Assembly: GCA_020466095.1 (NCBI GenBank)
Contig: CM035806.1
Coordinates: 140,055,934-140,119,933, forward strand
DNA from: Chlorops oryzae
Lineage: Eukaryota; Arthropoda; Insecta; Diptera; Chloropidae
DNA length: 64,000 nt
Direction of reading: 5' to 3'
Part shown: piece by piece, positions 1 through 11,859 of the stretch
Numbering within the stretch: the first letter of the stretch is position 1
Layout of the letters: each line of letters starts with the position of its first letter
The notes under the pieces: generated by a model
What the model saw: the letters and a program-made list of their open reading frames with translations, nothing else
Told to the model about the DNA's origin: nothing
Database searches by the model: none
Made by a program: the position numbers and the translations under genes

Positions 1-1676
1 AACTGAAAAGAATCAGTCCAATCCAATTGTTCCATATATGGAAGCATAATATTGAACAAGAAGTTTTCTTATCAACAGAAAAATGGCTCAGCTCTTGCCA
101 GGAAGTAACAGGCTTCCCAACAGAACAAATATGTTTTTGGCAAGAAAGGGTTAAAGACAAAATGTTGCTCAACCGACTTAACTAATAAATTAGCCTTTAA
201 TTGTAGTTTCGTCCGTTGCTATGGTATATATTTCTACATTCATACGTCTACAAACCAAAAAAAAAGAGAGAAAAAAAACCAAGCATGCATGACGCATATG
301 AAAGGAGGAAATCGCAAAAAAAAAAAAAAAGAGTTCAAAAGGCAACACAATTTTCTAATTAACATTAAGAGAAATGTTTAAATCATTCCACGATATAAAA
401 TGCGAAAAACTTCGGATTTTTTTTTTTTTTTTTTTAATGTCGAAAACGCACGATGAAATCATGCCAAACAATCAAGCGGCCGAGATAACATAAACATATA
501 TTTATTTATACTTTTATATTTATACATATACACATTTACATATACATATAAATATATTTATATAAACATATATATATTTATATACATATATGTATATAGT
601 ATGTATATATATTGTACATAATGTACAAATGAACATAACATTGGCCAGCTGCCTTCGCTCTCGTCTATCGACTCAAACTTCCACATTCGCTGTTATAGAA
701 ATTTCAGAAATTTTCTAAAAATAAGTTTCAAATCTCTGAATTACGACCAAGAATTTCGGAAACTTTCTAGCAAAAGACATTGGAAGACCGATACAACAAG
801 AACAACAACGAGAGCACCAAAACGCGTTCCAATAAAATTGAATTATGCAATCCCGAAGTCGAATCGAAGTCGAATTGATCCAGCATCGTTCGTTGCCGGC
901 TGTTCAAGCACGTGGCCTCCTCTCTGGGCTTTTTCTATGGCGGGCGTTCTTTGTAATCTCTAAGAAGCGAAAATGCTGCGGGTTGAAAGATTTATGAGCG
1001 AGACTCGCGTTCGCGTAAGAGGAACGCCATTTTTTCGAACAGTCTTTATATATATATATATATCTTACATAAGTATATATACATTTAAAAATTCAGTTTT
1101 TGTTTATAAAAATTCCCAACTCTAAAAACTTCTAATTCCTCCCACGAATCCAGCTGAAAGGAATGGCGTATCTACGGTAAGGGGGGCTGACGCACACAGC
1201 TTTCCTGTCAAGATCTTCTAGTATGTGCGCGTGCGCGTGCGCGTGAATGCCATTGTCATTTATTGTTTTTCTTCCCAACACGCACAACTTGATACAGTAA
1301 AAAATTCTATTTCACTCTTAACTGCCCATAGTTCATTTTCTTTTCGTATGATGGTCAAAGAGATTTTGGACAATTCTCATAGAGCATCTTGAGTTCGGGG
1401 CCTTTTGTGTTCTCAGTTTCTAAGGCCAACAAGGAGATGGCGCTGTTTAAATATTCTCTCCAAGTCGAACTTGTTCACTAGAGAAGCGGCGGCTAAGGTG
1501 GCAAATTTTCAGGGGGCGCCACATTATGACATACATATGTATGTGTTACACTGGATAAAATTCTACTGGCTGCTGTCTGGGGCGGCAAAATCGCAACTAC
1601 CTAGGGTGGCAAATTGTCTTAATCGACCCCTGTCTATAAATTCAGCATGCCTCAATATGCAAATGAACATCCATTG
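1..1676. other. Gene-free AT-rich flank
   Basis: No coding region with a credible start and codon pattern is seen. The stretch holds poly-T (about 419-436), a TATA-rich run at 497-612, a short (TA)n at 1048-1063 and a GCGCGT run near 1227-1242. The block around 640-1010 is more GC-rich and could be an untranslated exon or promoter of a gene outside the window, but nothing decides this. Confidence 0.5.
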
Positions 1677-1898
1677 GTTAGGTTAGGTTAGGTTAGATTA
1701 TTGTGGCTGCCACTATTAAGGGTGATACACTTAGGCCTCACACGGGGCCCGTTGTGATATCACGAACAATGGGAAAACCAACAACAACAGAAACACAAAA
1801 AAACGGAACAAACATCTACGATCTTAGCTGGGAGTTGAGCCCAGAGCCTCTCGCTTTCTTAAGTGGCCATCTCAACCAACTGCGGCACAGAGGCCGAC
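1677..1898 (-). mobile_element. tRNA-derived SINE, type 1 (copy S1)
   Basis: Read on the minus strand it starts with a tRNA-like head (box B-like GGCTCAACTCC), continues through a GT-rich middle, and ends with a 3' module containing TATCACAACGGGCC, GGCCTAAGTG and GTGGCAGCCACA, followed by a (CCTAA)n tail. Related copies lie at 7815-7860, 19877-20035, 45608-45775, 47421-47892 and 56092-56311, which supports a dispersed family. On the plus strand the tail reads TTAGG repeats. Confidence 0.75.
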
Positions 1899-2493
1899 AT
1901 GAACATCCCTAACGAGCCCACAAAAATGTTCTCTCTAATACATATCTGTTCGATCAAGTTCGCACAGCGTTGGTCGGTTCAAAGTCACTTCCTGTAATAC
2001 TTCACTTAGTTGAAATGAATAGAATAAAGATGCACTTTCTTTTTTTAATTAAACAAGTTGAGTTGTGTCATAGAACACCTGAAAAGAACGAAGTTCATTA
2101 TGGTATTTATAAATGTTAGTTAATATAGTTTGCAGCAAAACCTTTTCGCAAAAGACAATTGTTACTTGCGTTTCAAAGTATCAAAACTGTTTTTATTAAT
2201 AGAAAAAAATAATACAAAACGGCCATAAGACGAATTTTTTTTTCATTCCTTTTGTGTTTTTGAACATAAAAAATGCACAATCAAAGGTTATTGTTCTGCT
2301 GTTGTGCATCTAATTATACAAATACGTGCGTATTTTTATTCTTAATGGTGATCAATTTTAAACTGTCAGCTATTTGTTGTTTTTAACTGTTTTTCATAAG
2401 CGAAAATGCGATAACTGAAAAAGCATACGTGTAAAGGGTTTTCCATCGCAAATGAGATAGTCTCGAAAATTCGAATTTTCATACTTAAAGATG
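1899..2493. other. Gene-free stretch
   Basis: AT-rich DNA between the SINE and the hAT-like element. No gene or recognisable repeat seen. Confidence 0.5.
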
Positions 2494-2501
2494 TTTTAAA
2501 G

Positions 2502-3712
2502 CAGTGGTGCTCATACCGTGGTACGCGGTACAATTTACTATTTCTTACATATCGGAATGTCTGGTAGCATTTAATGCTAGAGCTGTAAAACTATCGATGG
2601 TTCTACAGATATTATGTTTATCTGCGACTGTTTTAGCTGGAATGCCCCATTGATAGGATTTTTATAAGTTTAAAACTAAAAATGAACCCGCGAAACTGTT
2701 TTAATTATTTAAACTTATAAGCAAATACACAGAGAAAACATTACATAATAAATACCTAATAAAATAGAACAAAATTAATAAGATATCTCTATGGTTTTTT
2801 TTTTTTTTCAAGAAGAAAGTCTCATTATTGTAATAAGGAAAACCTTTTTGAATAAGTCAAGAAGAAAACTTGTTGCTTTTATTATGAATTCTTATTGATT
2901 TTTTCAAAAAGGTTTTCCTTATTAAATAAATAAAGAAGATTGTTTACCCATAATCTTACAGGAACCTAATAAAATAATAAGAATACCTTTTTGAAATAAA
3001 TCAAGAAGATAGCCCAATGAAATCAATAATAAATCCATTTTTAATACAATTCAGTATAAAACCGAATGGAATCAAGAAGTGTTTCTCTATGGATTGTTTT
3101 TTTGGTGCCAAAAATAACGGAAATTGAGTGCAAAAAATTGTGAATAACTAGTTTTCTTCTTGATTTCATGTGTTTTTCCCTTCTTGATAAAATTAAAAAG
3201 ATTTACGACATTAAAATAATAAGGAATCTCTTTGGAAAAATTTTCTCTTCTTTCTGCTGGGGTACCCCTTAGCCTAAAAACGTTTCATAGAGAAAATCTT
3301 CTTGATTCTATTAAGCAGTTTTGGCTCTGTGTAGTTAAATATTTTAATTTCAAATGTTTACTTCCAACTCGTAACTATCGAAGGTGTATCGATAGTCGGA
3401 CTATCGATAGGTTTGCAGATGAACTAATGCACAGTCTGACAGTTTTAGAAAGTGTTGTCGATAGGACCTTTCGAGAACAATGGGGCCAGAATATAAAAAT
3501 AGGAGGCAAGATAAAATCCCATTCAGTTATAAAAACGCTAGTATTTGCCACGCGGCATGCATAAAACGCGAATCCTGTGTATATTATTAAATAATACATA
3601 TAATATATATAATCCCTTTGGGAGCGAGGAAAATTCCCCGCGAATTGGCCACACTAAGCTTTTGGTGGTACATCGGGCTGGTACGAAAAATGGCTACTGC
3701 TGAGCACCACTG
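2502..3712. mobile_element. hAT-like non-autonomous element with 8-bp TSD
   Basis: Terminal inverted repeats CAGTGGTGCTCA / TGAGCACCACTG are flanked on both sides by the same 8 bp, TTTTAAAG (2494-2501 and 3713-3720). CAGNGGTG ends with 8-bp duplications are typical of hAT transposons. No transposase is encoded; the 110-codon ORF inside (3232-3564) has no hAT motif and opens with a non-ATG codon. A second element (2728-3331) is inserted within it. Confidence 0.85.
2728..3331. mobile_element. Nested element with CACAGAG ends, TA TSD
   Basis: Short inverted ends (CACAGAG at 2728; CTCTGTG ending 3331) are flanked by TA on both sides, as for Tc1/mariner-type MITEs. Inside is a foldback (about 2810-2935) in which AAGGAAAACC and GGTTTTCCTT copies face each other, and repeated CAAGAAGA motifs. 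It sits inside the hAT-like element and is therefore younger. Confidence 0.55.
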
Positions 3713-3720
3713 TTTTAAAG

Positions 3721-4250
3721 TATCGATATTTTTCACACCGATATTAAATCCGCAGACCCCGGAGTACAGACGATGATTTTAAATAAGTTGTAATTAGGTA
3801 CGAATTGACGGACACTTTGATAGCGCAAAAAAGTTATGAGTTACCTAAAATGCCCTTATATAAGTATTTGCAAAAATATACTAATCGGAGATATTCTGAA
3901 AACTTTCAGTCTGGCAGCACCACTGTTTGTTTTGTTTGTTTTGAATGCATGTATGTACGTATGTATCAGTGTAATTTCTGAATTTAATAATTTATAGTTT
4001 TTTCATGATATCTTCGGAAATAAGTGTCGCCTAAAAAAGTATAATACCGCCGCCGCATCAGGAAGTCATTTTACATAAATATATGTATGTATATTTCTTT
4101 CTCTCTGAAAAGGTTTTTATGCCCTTTTTTGCGAACTTCAATTTTTGGTAACGCACAATAATAACGGAATCGAACTTTTTCTCTACAAGGTCCCCTGTCG
4201 CTATCGTTTCATAAAGAACTTCGTTCTAATAAATTAAAATAAAAATAAAT
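3721..4250. other. Gene-free stretch
   Basis: No gene seen. Low-complexity TATGTATGTA runs near 3948-3966 and 4080-4092. Confidence 0.5.
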
Positions 4251-4810
4251 TAAGTTAGGGTGCTATAGTCAGGCGAGCCTGACAATAGAATACCCGACAC
4301 AGACACACAAGTTCAAATAATTTTTAATATCAAGAGGTTTTTAAGGCCATAAGGGGCCCCATATACCGACTTATGTTAAATTTTTTTGCCACGCCCACTT
4401 TTCTAATTTTATTGAATTCTAATTGGAGGCTTAAATATACGCTCAAATTCCAAGTTTCATTGAAATATTTCGATTTTGGGTCAGTTTTGAGATTTTTGTG
4501 ACATAGCCTAGTACTGGAGGTACCCCTAAAAAATTTCCGATCGGGTCCATTCTCGAACTTGTTCTTACTCATGTCCCCGTGAGCACGCATACCAAATTTC
4601 TTCAAGATAGCTCAACTCCTTCGATAATATAACTGTATACAAACAGACGGACAGACAGACAGACAGACGGATGGACATGTCTAAATCGAATCTCCTGGTG
4701 ACTCTGATCATTTCTATATATATTTTGTTTGGTCTATCTCGACTGGTTCTTGGTGTTACACACAACCACACAAACGCAATATACCCTCGACACAGAGTGT
4801 GTCGGGTATA
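4251..4810 (-). mobile_element. TATACCC-ended repeat R1, copy a
   Basis: On the minus strand it begins TATACCCGACACACT and ends with the hairpin GTCAGGCTCGCCTGAC followed by TATAGCACCCTAACTT. Further copies are at 50242-51064, 54202-55040 and 58836-59363. A shared core includes AGTCGAGATAGACCA, TTAGACATGTC, multiple GTCTGTC units and ACCTCCAGTACTAG. It encodes no protein. The ORFs here on the minus strand are chance frames through the repeat. Confidence 0.75.
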
Positions 4811-6276
4811 AAAAAAGATCCTCAACCTGCATAGAGTGATGGGTTCGAGTCCTGAATAAAATTTCTTCCAAAGAAAATGTACATTCTTATGATGATGAGG
4901 AACTCTCGTTGTGCTTACTTTTCTTGTTTTTATTTTTATCATAAGTTTTCGTTTTACAAAAAGCTTTCTTTTCCGTTTTTAGCCTTGCATTTGATGCCCT
5001 CTACAGCAGTAGTTCCCAAAAGTCACGCATCACCTTCTTTGCTCGTTTCGACATGATGCGATCGTTTTGGCAATCGTCCAGAATGGTCGAAATGCAGCGA
5101 AAAATCACAGTAATGCCGCGTGATGTCAGAACGTGTGAGGATACTTTTTTATTATTATTAATTTTTCAAAAATTTCAAAATTGCCTTGGCTTTTGCTTGG
5201 CGTATAATATATAGAGCAATGGCCCCTCCCTTGAATGTTTGTATTGGTGTGGTTATCTCGAAATCAATCGAGGAGCTCAGTTTTCTTTTTTAGATTTTTT
5301 AGTTTCTCTTTGATATTCGGAAAAATTTTTTGGCAAACGGATCGATCAATCGCTCATCGGGCTTATCGAGCGATTTGCCAATTGTCAATTTTGACAGTTT
5401 TGGACGTATTCAATGACAGTAATTAAAAATTAGTTTAAAGCAATTCAAAATGTCTGTCCACATTCTCTTTTATTCGTAGGTACATATCTATTTTTTTAGT
5501 TTATTTATTAATTAATTTTTTTTTTTTTTTGCATTTTCATTTTTATGGGTAGAGTTCCCTCCGCCCGTAGATTCTTATTTTCTGCTTGTTCAAAAGATCA
5601 GCGAACGGGAAAATTAAAAAAAAAAAAAAATTCTTTGCCCTGCTTCATACTGCCCCAGGAGAAGCATCAAGAACAAAAATACGGAAGGTCAAAAATAAGT
5701 GTGGACAGTGCTGCTAGCACTCAGAGATTAAAAGCCGCACTCAACATTCATACGGTACAATGTTTATGAAAAATCCTCTTTTAAGCAATTTTTATGGGAT
5801 ATATATTTTTTTTTTTATTAACCTCCAGCACGGTTCTTAGCCCTCTGCAGCCGACGTCGTAGTTTGGCAGACGCCGCAAAATAGAAAATTTTACGAGCTT
5901 TTGAAAAAAGCGATGTTACGATCCTTGTGCTCTCTTAAAAAAAAATCGATCTATTTGAAATTTTTATCCTTTTTTGGCTTGACAACTTATTGCTCTTATC
6001 TCTTATCTCAAGAAGAAAATCAGTTAGGAGATGAGACGTCAGCTATATTGTCAGAGGAATGCGCTTAGATACTTTACCAGAATTTTTTCATTGGTTTTAA
6101 CACATTTTTCGTCATTTTTAATGCACTTTTTTTTCGTGGCCCTAGTCGTGACTCAAGACAAAAACGATGTTCGTCATAAACTCTGTGCGGCAAAACAAAA
6201 AAAGAACACATTTAACAAAAAATATGACACCATTTCGAACTAGTTTATTGTCAAAATTTGTTTAAAATTTCCAACT
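4811..6276. other. Gene-free stretch
   Basis: AT-rich with homopolymer runs (about 5516-5530 T, 5617-5630 A). The GC-richer patch 4980-5140 has no sustained reading frame. Nothing recognised. Confidence 0.45.
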
Positions 6277-6557
6277 CCCAGCGGCCAACATTGCCTACCT
6301 ACCTACCTACCGCTTACAAAGTATACGAGACTGTAAGCGACCTGAATATTAATAGCTAAAAAGTATACGAGGTTATAGGCGAACTTCACACCAATGGCTT
6401 ACTTTGTGTGGTGGTGGTAGGCGTTCACTCTTAAAAAGTGGCCACGCTCGAGCAAAAGTATACTAGGATGGTATATGACGTCGTATGCATTACCGCCTAC
6501 GGCTTACGAAATTTATTACGGTTCATTGCTTCTATAGGCAAAATTTTGGCCGCTGGG
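6277..6557 (-). mobile_element. MITE family M (CCCAGCGGCCAA ends), copy 1
   Basis: Inverted ends CCCAGCGGCCAA (6277) and TTGGCCGCTGGG (ending 6557). The interior has two degenerate units that begin GTATACGAG at 6321 and 6363, a 42-bp period. The same family is at about 10312-10729 and 49886-50036; the subterminal GCAGAAGCGATGAACCG motif of those copies appears here, reversed and mutated, near 6520. Confidence 0.75.
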
Positions 6558-7054
6558 CTTCTACTGAGGGTGAAAAGAAAACTTTAAAAAAATATCCTTC
6601 AACATGAGAAAAATCCGCCAAACTGACAGCATTTGGCCTCGAAGATGATCAAAACAAAAATCACTGTAGGTACATGTAAAATAAAATGACGCAAAAGAAT
6701 CGGGGAAAAAATTGGGGCTCATCTTTGTATATGAAATTATATATATATAAAATTTCCTTAAGTGGTAAAAAGAAACAACTCGAAAAGGACCAATCGAATG
6801 TTCAGACATGTCTTGTTGCGATAAAAACGAATGTGGTCACCCGAATCACATACCTGTCCTTGCTCTAATACAACTCTGATTTTTAAATTCATGTTAACCC
6901 CTTTATTGCTATTGCGATCAAAATACATAAAAAAAACTTAATAAACTACGATCATTTTGTTTTCTCATATAAATATTTATTCACAATCAATGAGAAACAG
7001 TAGCGTTCTCATAGTTCTCAATAGGTTTTCGAACGTATTCAGTGTTGAGATATA

Positions 7055-7709
7055 CAGGGTGTCCCGTTAGGAAGTAAATTCCTTAAAAGGGTTGGTAGGG
7101 GTGTCCAAGATGAACAAAAAATCGTATGTGAGGGGGTGCGTCCCAAATACACCCCTGAGGAGTTATGGGGCCTTATTGCTTTTTGGCACTAAGTCCAGAA
7201 AAACAATTCTCCCACGCCAATGGTTAATTGTAGAAAAAAAATATTTAGTTTTCTCATCTTATTTTCAAAAAACTTTTTAGGCATATGGGATACCAAATTA
7301 AGGGAAATCGATCCAGCTTTTTGAATAAAATAAAAAATTTGGGTGTTAATTGGACACTTTTCATACCAAAATGGCTTCCAAAGTAAAAAAAAATGGAAAG
7401 TTTTTTCACAAATTTTATTTGTGACCGGTTATTTTTCCCTCAATGGGTCAAATTTTTAGCGTCAATTTAATTTCGCCTAAACGCACATACAATTAGCTTT
7501 TAAATTACATTAAAATGTTTTTCCTACAATTAACCATTGGCGTGGGAGAATTGTTTTTCTGGACGTAGTGCCAAAAAGTAATAAGGCCCCATAACTCCTC
7601 AGGGGTGCAGTTGGGACGCCACCCCCCACACACACATACGATTTTTTTGTTCATCTTGGACCCACCTACCAATCCTTTTGAGGAATTTACTTCCCAACGG
7701 GACACCCTG
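7055..7709. mobile_element. Mariner-type foldback element with about 190-bp arms
   Basis: Inverted ends CAGGGTGTCCCGTT / AACGGGACACCCTG with TA on both sides (7053-7054, 7710-7711). The arms (7055-about 7245 and about 7520-7709) are close reverse complements, including the CCATTGGCGTGGGAGAATTG segment. TA duplication and CAGGGTG ends point to the Tc1/mariner superfamily. The middle has no transposase. The 88- and 62-codon ORFs in the arms are mirror images and not genes. Confidence 0.85.
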
Positions 7710-7814
7710 TAGAGAAGAAACAGCGCCAAATGGGACATTTGGCCCATATTATTGATTTCTATAAAATTCAAAATTTGACGTTGTATCCGAAGTACTTATA
7801 GTTTGATAATGGGC

Positions 7815-7860
7815 CCATATAAGCCCTAAATGTGTCACAATTTGGTGGCAGCCACACTAA
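7815..7860 (+). mobile_element. SINE type 1, 3' fragment
   Basis: Contains TAAATGTGTCACAATTTGGTGGCAGCCACACTAAC, that is, two blocks (about 7825-7837 and 7842-7859) matching the 3' module of the SINE family, without the tRNA-like head. Confidence 0.5.
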
Positions 7861-10230
7861 CGAACCAACCAGCCAACCAACCACAGTTTGATAATGAAAC
7901 TTCTGACAGGTTGATATGAACGAAAAGAGGTCCTTTCAAACAAGGATAGCCACACGGATGAGCACTACATTGTTAAAGTTTTCTTAATTGCGATGGAAAG
8001 GTAGTCCCTACATACATAATATACTTATATTATTACATATGTATATTAGGAGGTTACGGTTCTAATTGTCCCTATTGAAATGGCTACAGAAACTCATGAA
8101 AAATATGAAAAAATCACGATCCTTAGGATCGAAGCCAAAAAGGGATATATTTTATTTTTTTTTTCTTCATACTTATGGATACTCACCGCGTCAAAAGTTT
8201 TAGAGGAAGGGAAATTTTACTTACAATTCTTACATTATGAATAGGTATTGACATTGACGTTGTTTGATCCTTATTTGATAGGATTGAATGAGGATTTTGT
8301 TATTATTTCGAGAGTTTTACAAAAACAAAATATTATGAAAAATATCTAATTTTCCATGACTGACCGTTGTGAATTTTGCCCCCTCCCCACTTCCACGCCC
8401 TTGCCACGTGTCTTCGAACAAAAAAAAAAAACGTGTCTCTTGATTGCTAAAAATTGGCTAAAAAATTCGATGACCGGAACTCCACGTGGCATTTCAGTGC
8501 AAAAAAGATGGACAAAATATGAAAATGAGAACGATGAAAAAAATTTTATATGTGTACGTATGTTTGTATGTATATAAACGAAGTAATTTGTATGTTGATT
8601 GATGGCAACACGATTCGTTTGGTTAGCGAGTTTCTTTTTTTTTTTTTTTTTTTTTGTGTTGGATCTTCGGAAATGTTGACATGCAGAGAATGTTGATTGA
8701 AGAGAATTGTTCCCAGGTCCAGATTGAATTTCGGACGACACGGACGACAACAATTAAGACGTAAAAGGATATTTTTCCATTGAGTGTATTTTCCTCACAC
8801 TCCCAGAGGATACATTCAAAAGAATTTTCTTTGCTTTTGTTGTTTTTTTTTCTCTTCTTTTTTTTCTTTTCTTTTTTGAAAACAAGGACACCATTAACGG
8901 CTCTGCCGTTATAACACCAAAACAAATGGATCAAGTGCAGCAACAAGAAAAAAAATAATAATAATAATAATAATAATAACAACAACAACAACAATATCAA
9001 CTACAATAAAAACAGCGAGAAAATTTTGAACAGCAACAACAACACTGAAATGAAAATCGAGAAAAGTTTTTTAAAAAATTACACACAAAAAACGAAAAAC
9101 AAAAAAAAAAAAAACAAGATGAAAATTTTAGAAATTTTTTCCGATTTTTCCTTTTCCGTTCCATTGCGAAAACGTGTACCGATCACTTGAACGCGCCACG
9201 ACGCACTGCACCCACACGTTCATCCAAAATTTTCTAAATCGCTTTTCTAAGCGAGAAATATATTTTGGGGAAAAATTTTATGAAAATTTTCAAATTTGAC
9301 GCCATATGCGTTTGCAGCGTTTCTATGCGCTTGTGTGTGCGTATGTGTGTGTGTGTGTGTGTGTGCATGTCAATATGTATTTATGAAGATTTTCGTTCCA
9401 CATATCGGTTCGATTGAGCGAAGGTGAACTCTTTCGTTCGGTGTATTCTTGAATGTTTATACATCGATATATATGTATATACGGTTGAACATAGTATGTA
9501 TGTATGGATGTATGTGCGCACGTTTATACATCGCCCACCGTTCGAGAGAATTATGAAGCGCTCGCGCAGGATCAAAATATTATTACTGCGATGGCTGTTA
9601 ATTGCTGGAGAAAGGAGAACAAAAACGGCAACGGGGAAAAAATGAAAGTGAGAAATCCATATGAGCAATGTGTCTAGAAGTGAGAAAAAACGAGCGAACT
9701 GAGCGATCGCGAGCGCCAAAGGAACAGCACACGTTCTATCATTAAGAATGAGAAGAATTTTCATGCATACCTACATATTAACAGACGTATGCACTTGTTT
9801 CATTCGTGTTTACAACCAAAGCGAACACACAAATGCATATATGTATATGTGTATAGATGATACAAGCAAACGAACATAAAAACTTTGGAATATAAAATTT
9901 CCCAAAAAAAAAACACAAAAAAACAAAATCAGATACAGCCAGACAAACAATGGCAGCTAAAGAGAGCAAAAACAACACCTACATGACGACTGATCATTTC
10001 CGGTACGAGGGCTGTTAAGCACTAAAAATGCAAGCATAAATACGAGAGCAATAACGGCTGGAGGCAGTTAACAATTGGTAGTTGGGTTCTATAGAGACAA
10101 CGTTCAAAATGTTATCCAACTCCTTCTAATTTTCTAGCTATAATTTTTCCCGCTAAGGTGACGAATGCCGCTTTGGGGCCTATTATTGCTGAGGAAGGTG
10201 GTTAAACCCTACAAGCTTTGTGTCGGGCGT
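7861..10230. other. Gene-free stretch with simple repeats
   Basis: No supported gene. Contains poly-T at 8635-8655, an (AAT)n run at about 8956-8979 followed by (AAC)n, (GT)n at 9345-9365 and TATGTA-rich patches. The CAACAACA and A-rich texture at 8940-9060 resembles fly 5'-UTR exons, and 9150-9230 is GC-richer, so an untranslated exon or promoter is possible, but no splice structure or start can be fixed. Confidence 0.45.
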
Positions 10231-10256
10231 TAGGGGCCGTCCATATATTACGTCAG
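10231..10256 (+). mobile_element. Solo end of Harbinger-like MITE
   Basis: AGGGGCCGTCCATATATTAC resembles the GGGGCTGTCCATTAATTACG end of the elements at 31474 and 36627. No matching opposite end is seen nearby. Confidence 0.3.
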
Positions 10257-10311
10257 CATGGTATTGAGCACTTTAGACTCCCCCTCCCCCGTTAACATCA
10301 ATCGTCATCGA

Positions 10312-10729
10312 TGCGGCCAAAATGCTGCTTACAGAAGCGATGAACCGCAACACATTTTGTAGGCCCCATATACGACCCCATATACGATCCTGCTATACTT
10401 TTTTTTCGAGTGTGGCCGTTTTTTAAAAGTGAACGCCTACCACCACCACACAAAGTATGCAATTGGTAGGCAGGTCGCCTACAGTATCGTATACTTTGTA
10501 AGCTATTGGTAGGCAGTTCGCCTACAATCTTGTATACTTGGTAAGCTGTTGGTAGGCAGTTAGCCTACAATCTCGTATAGGTGGTTTGCAGGCGGTAGGC
10601 ATTTTTGGCCGTTGGGATAAGCGTTCATTTTCTAGGTATTCGGTTTCTTGCAGAAAAATATAAGTAGTCGAACGCATTAGCTTACAGTGTCGTATACTTT
10701 GTTAGAGGTAGACACTGTTGGCCGCTGGG
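10312..10729 (+). mobile_element. MITE family M, copy 2, with 43-bp tandem array
   Basis: Left end GCGGCCAAAATGCTGCTTAC, right end TTGGCCGCTGGGA; a second right-end-like motif (TTGGCCGTTGGGA) ends near 10617, suggesting one element inside another or an end duplication. Between 10452 and 10606 the motif GGTAGGC recurs at 10465, 10508, 10551 and 10594, an exact 43-bp spacing, with GCCTACA and CGTATACTT in each unit. Confidence 0.75.
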
Positions 10730-11007
10730 ATAGGGCGCGACAGCGATTATGAGCTGTAACTTTTTCAATGCTTGAAATTTCAATCTGATTTTTTCACAGC
10801 ATATTCTCAATAAGTTTAACTATCTAAAGATAAAAGAAAAAATAAGATTTTTAAAAGAGGTTGCATCCCCAGAATTAACTCCTTATTGTGTTGTATCGAA
10901 ATCGAGTACTCGTATTTACGGAGATATGGGTAGGAACAGCTTCGATAATGATCGGAACATATTTAGGAATGAATTCAGTACTGCCTCTATCGATTACCAT
11001 TAGTCTT

Positions 11008-11230
11008 CTTTGGACCAGTTTGGAACTAGACTCAAACTAGACTAGTTGTAATCAATATTTTGAAAAAAATTTAGCGCCAAAAATTCTTGGATTTTTTCAC
11101 TTATTCGATATATAAATTTTTATCGAAATCAGACGTCATGAATTTTTCAGATTTTTTGGGTTTTTGGTCCAAAACTCTCTAAACTTCCTCTTTCGCCCCC
11201 AAAATTTTTTTGTTTAATGTCTCATAATTG
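11008..11230 (+). repeat. Diverged copy of a repeat also in the 3.5 kb duplication
   Basis: TTTGGACCAGTTTGGAACTA, CTAGACTAGTTGTAATCA, TTTAGCGCCAAAA and CTAAACTTCCTCTT occur here and, in the same order, at about 17338-17465 and 26586-26710. It is therefore a dispersed repeat, more diverged here than between the two duplicated copies. Confidence 0.6.
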
Positions 11231-11859
11231 TTGAGTATACGACTGTGGCCAATATAAGCACAATCAAAGCAATCTTTCTTCACTCTCACGCCCCTGTCTA
11301 AAATTACAGTCTTTTCCGAAATTCTGATGGAATTTGATTATTCAGGGGACTCATGTGCACCATCCGCCATTTTGACGAATTTGAGTTAAGGGTATCATGC
11401 CTGTAAAATTTTTCAGAAATCTCATCAATTGAACAAGTACCTATGTAAGCAATTTCGTGGAGTTTATTTTTGGACACAATGTTTCGGTATCTCTTGAGGA
11501 AATCTAAACAAATTCATGTTTAGAAATTGAATGGAAACGCAACGCTAAAAGTCGAAAGGAGATTTTACGATTTAAGAAGATATTTTAATTATTTATTTTT
11601 TTCAGACTTACAAACAATTTTAAATTCTATAAATGAACTCAAAAAATTTCTCCTGCGATTCAATGAGGAAAATTATAGTCCCAACAAAAACTTACGTTGA
11701 AAAGGCGAAGGCTTTAGGATTTCGGTCGGATTTTCAAGAGTCTTTCTCTCCGAATTTAGGGTACATATGTATGTATGTACGTATATTTATGTACGGGGGT
11801 TTTTTTTTTTTTGGGGTTTTTCTTTCGTTTGCTGTTTGTTTGCTTTTCGATCTGTCTTC
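11231..11859. other. 3' flank of the next gene, no gene seen
   Basis: AT-rich; contains TATGTATGTACGTATATTTATG at 11766-11790 and poly-T near 11802. Lies downstream of the minus-strand gene at 11860. No other coding signal. Confidence 0.4.

Noticed and set aside
1676..1696. TTAGG repeats as an interstitial telomere
   Set aside because: The same repeats occur at the same place in several SINE copies, so they are the SINE tail.
3232..3564. 110-codon ORF inside the hAT-like element as a transposase
   Set aside because: No BED finger, RNaseH-like or dimerisation motif, and it starts with a non-ATG codon.
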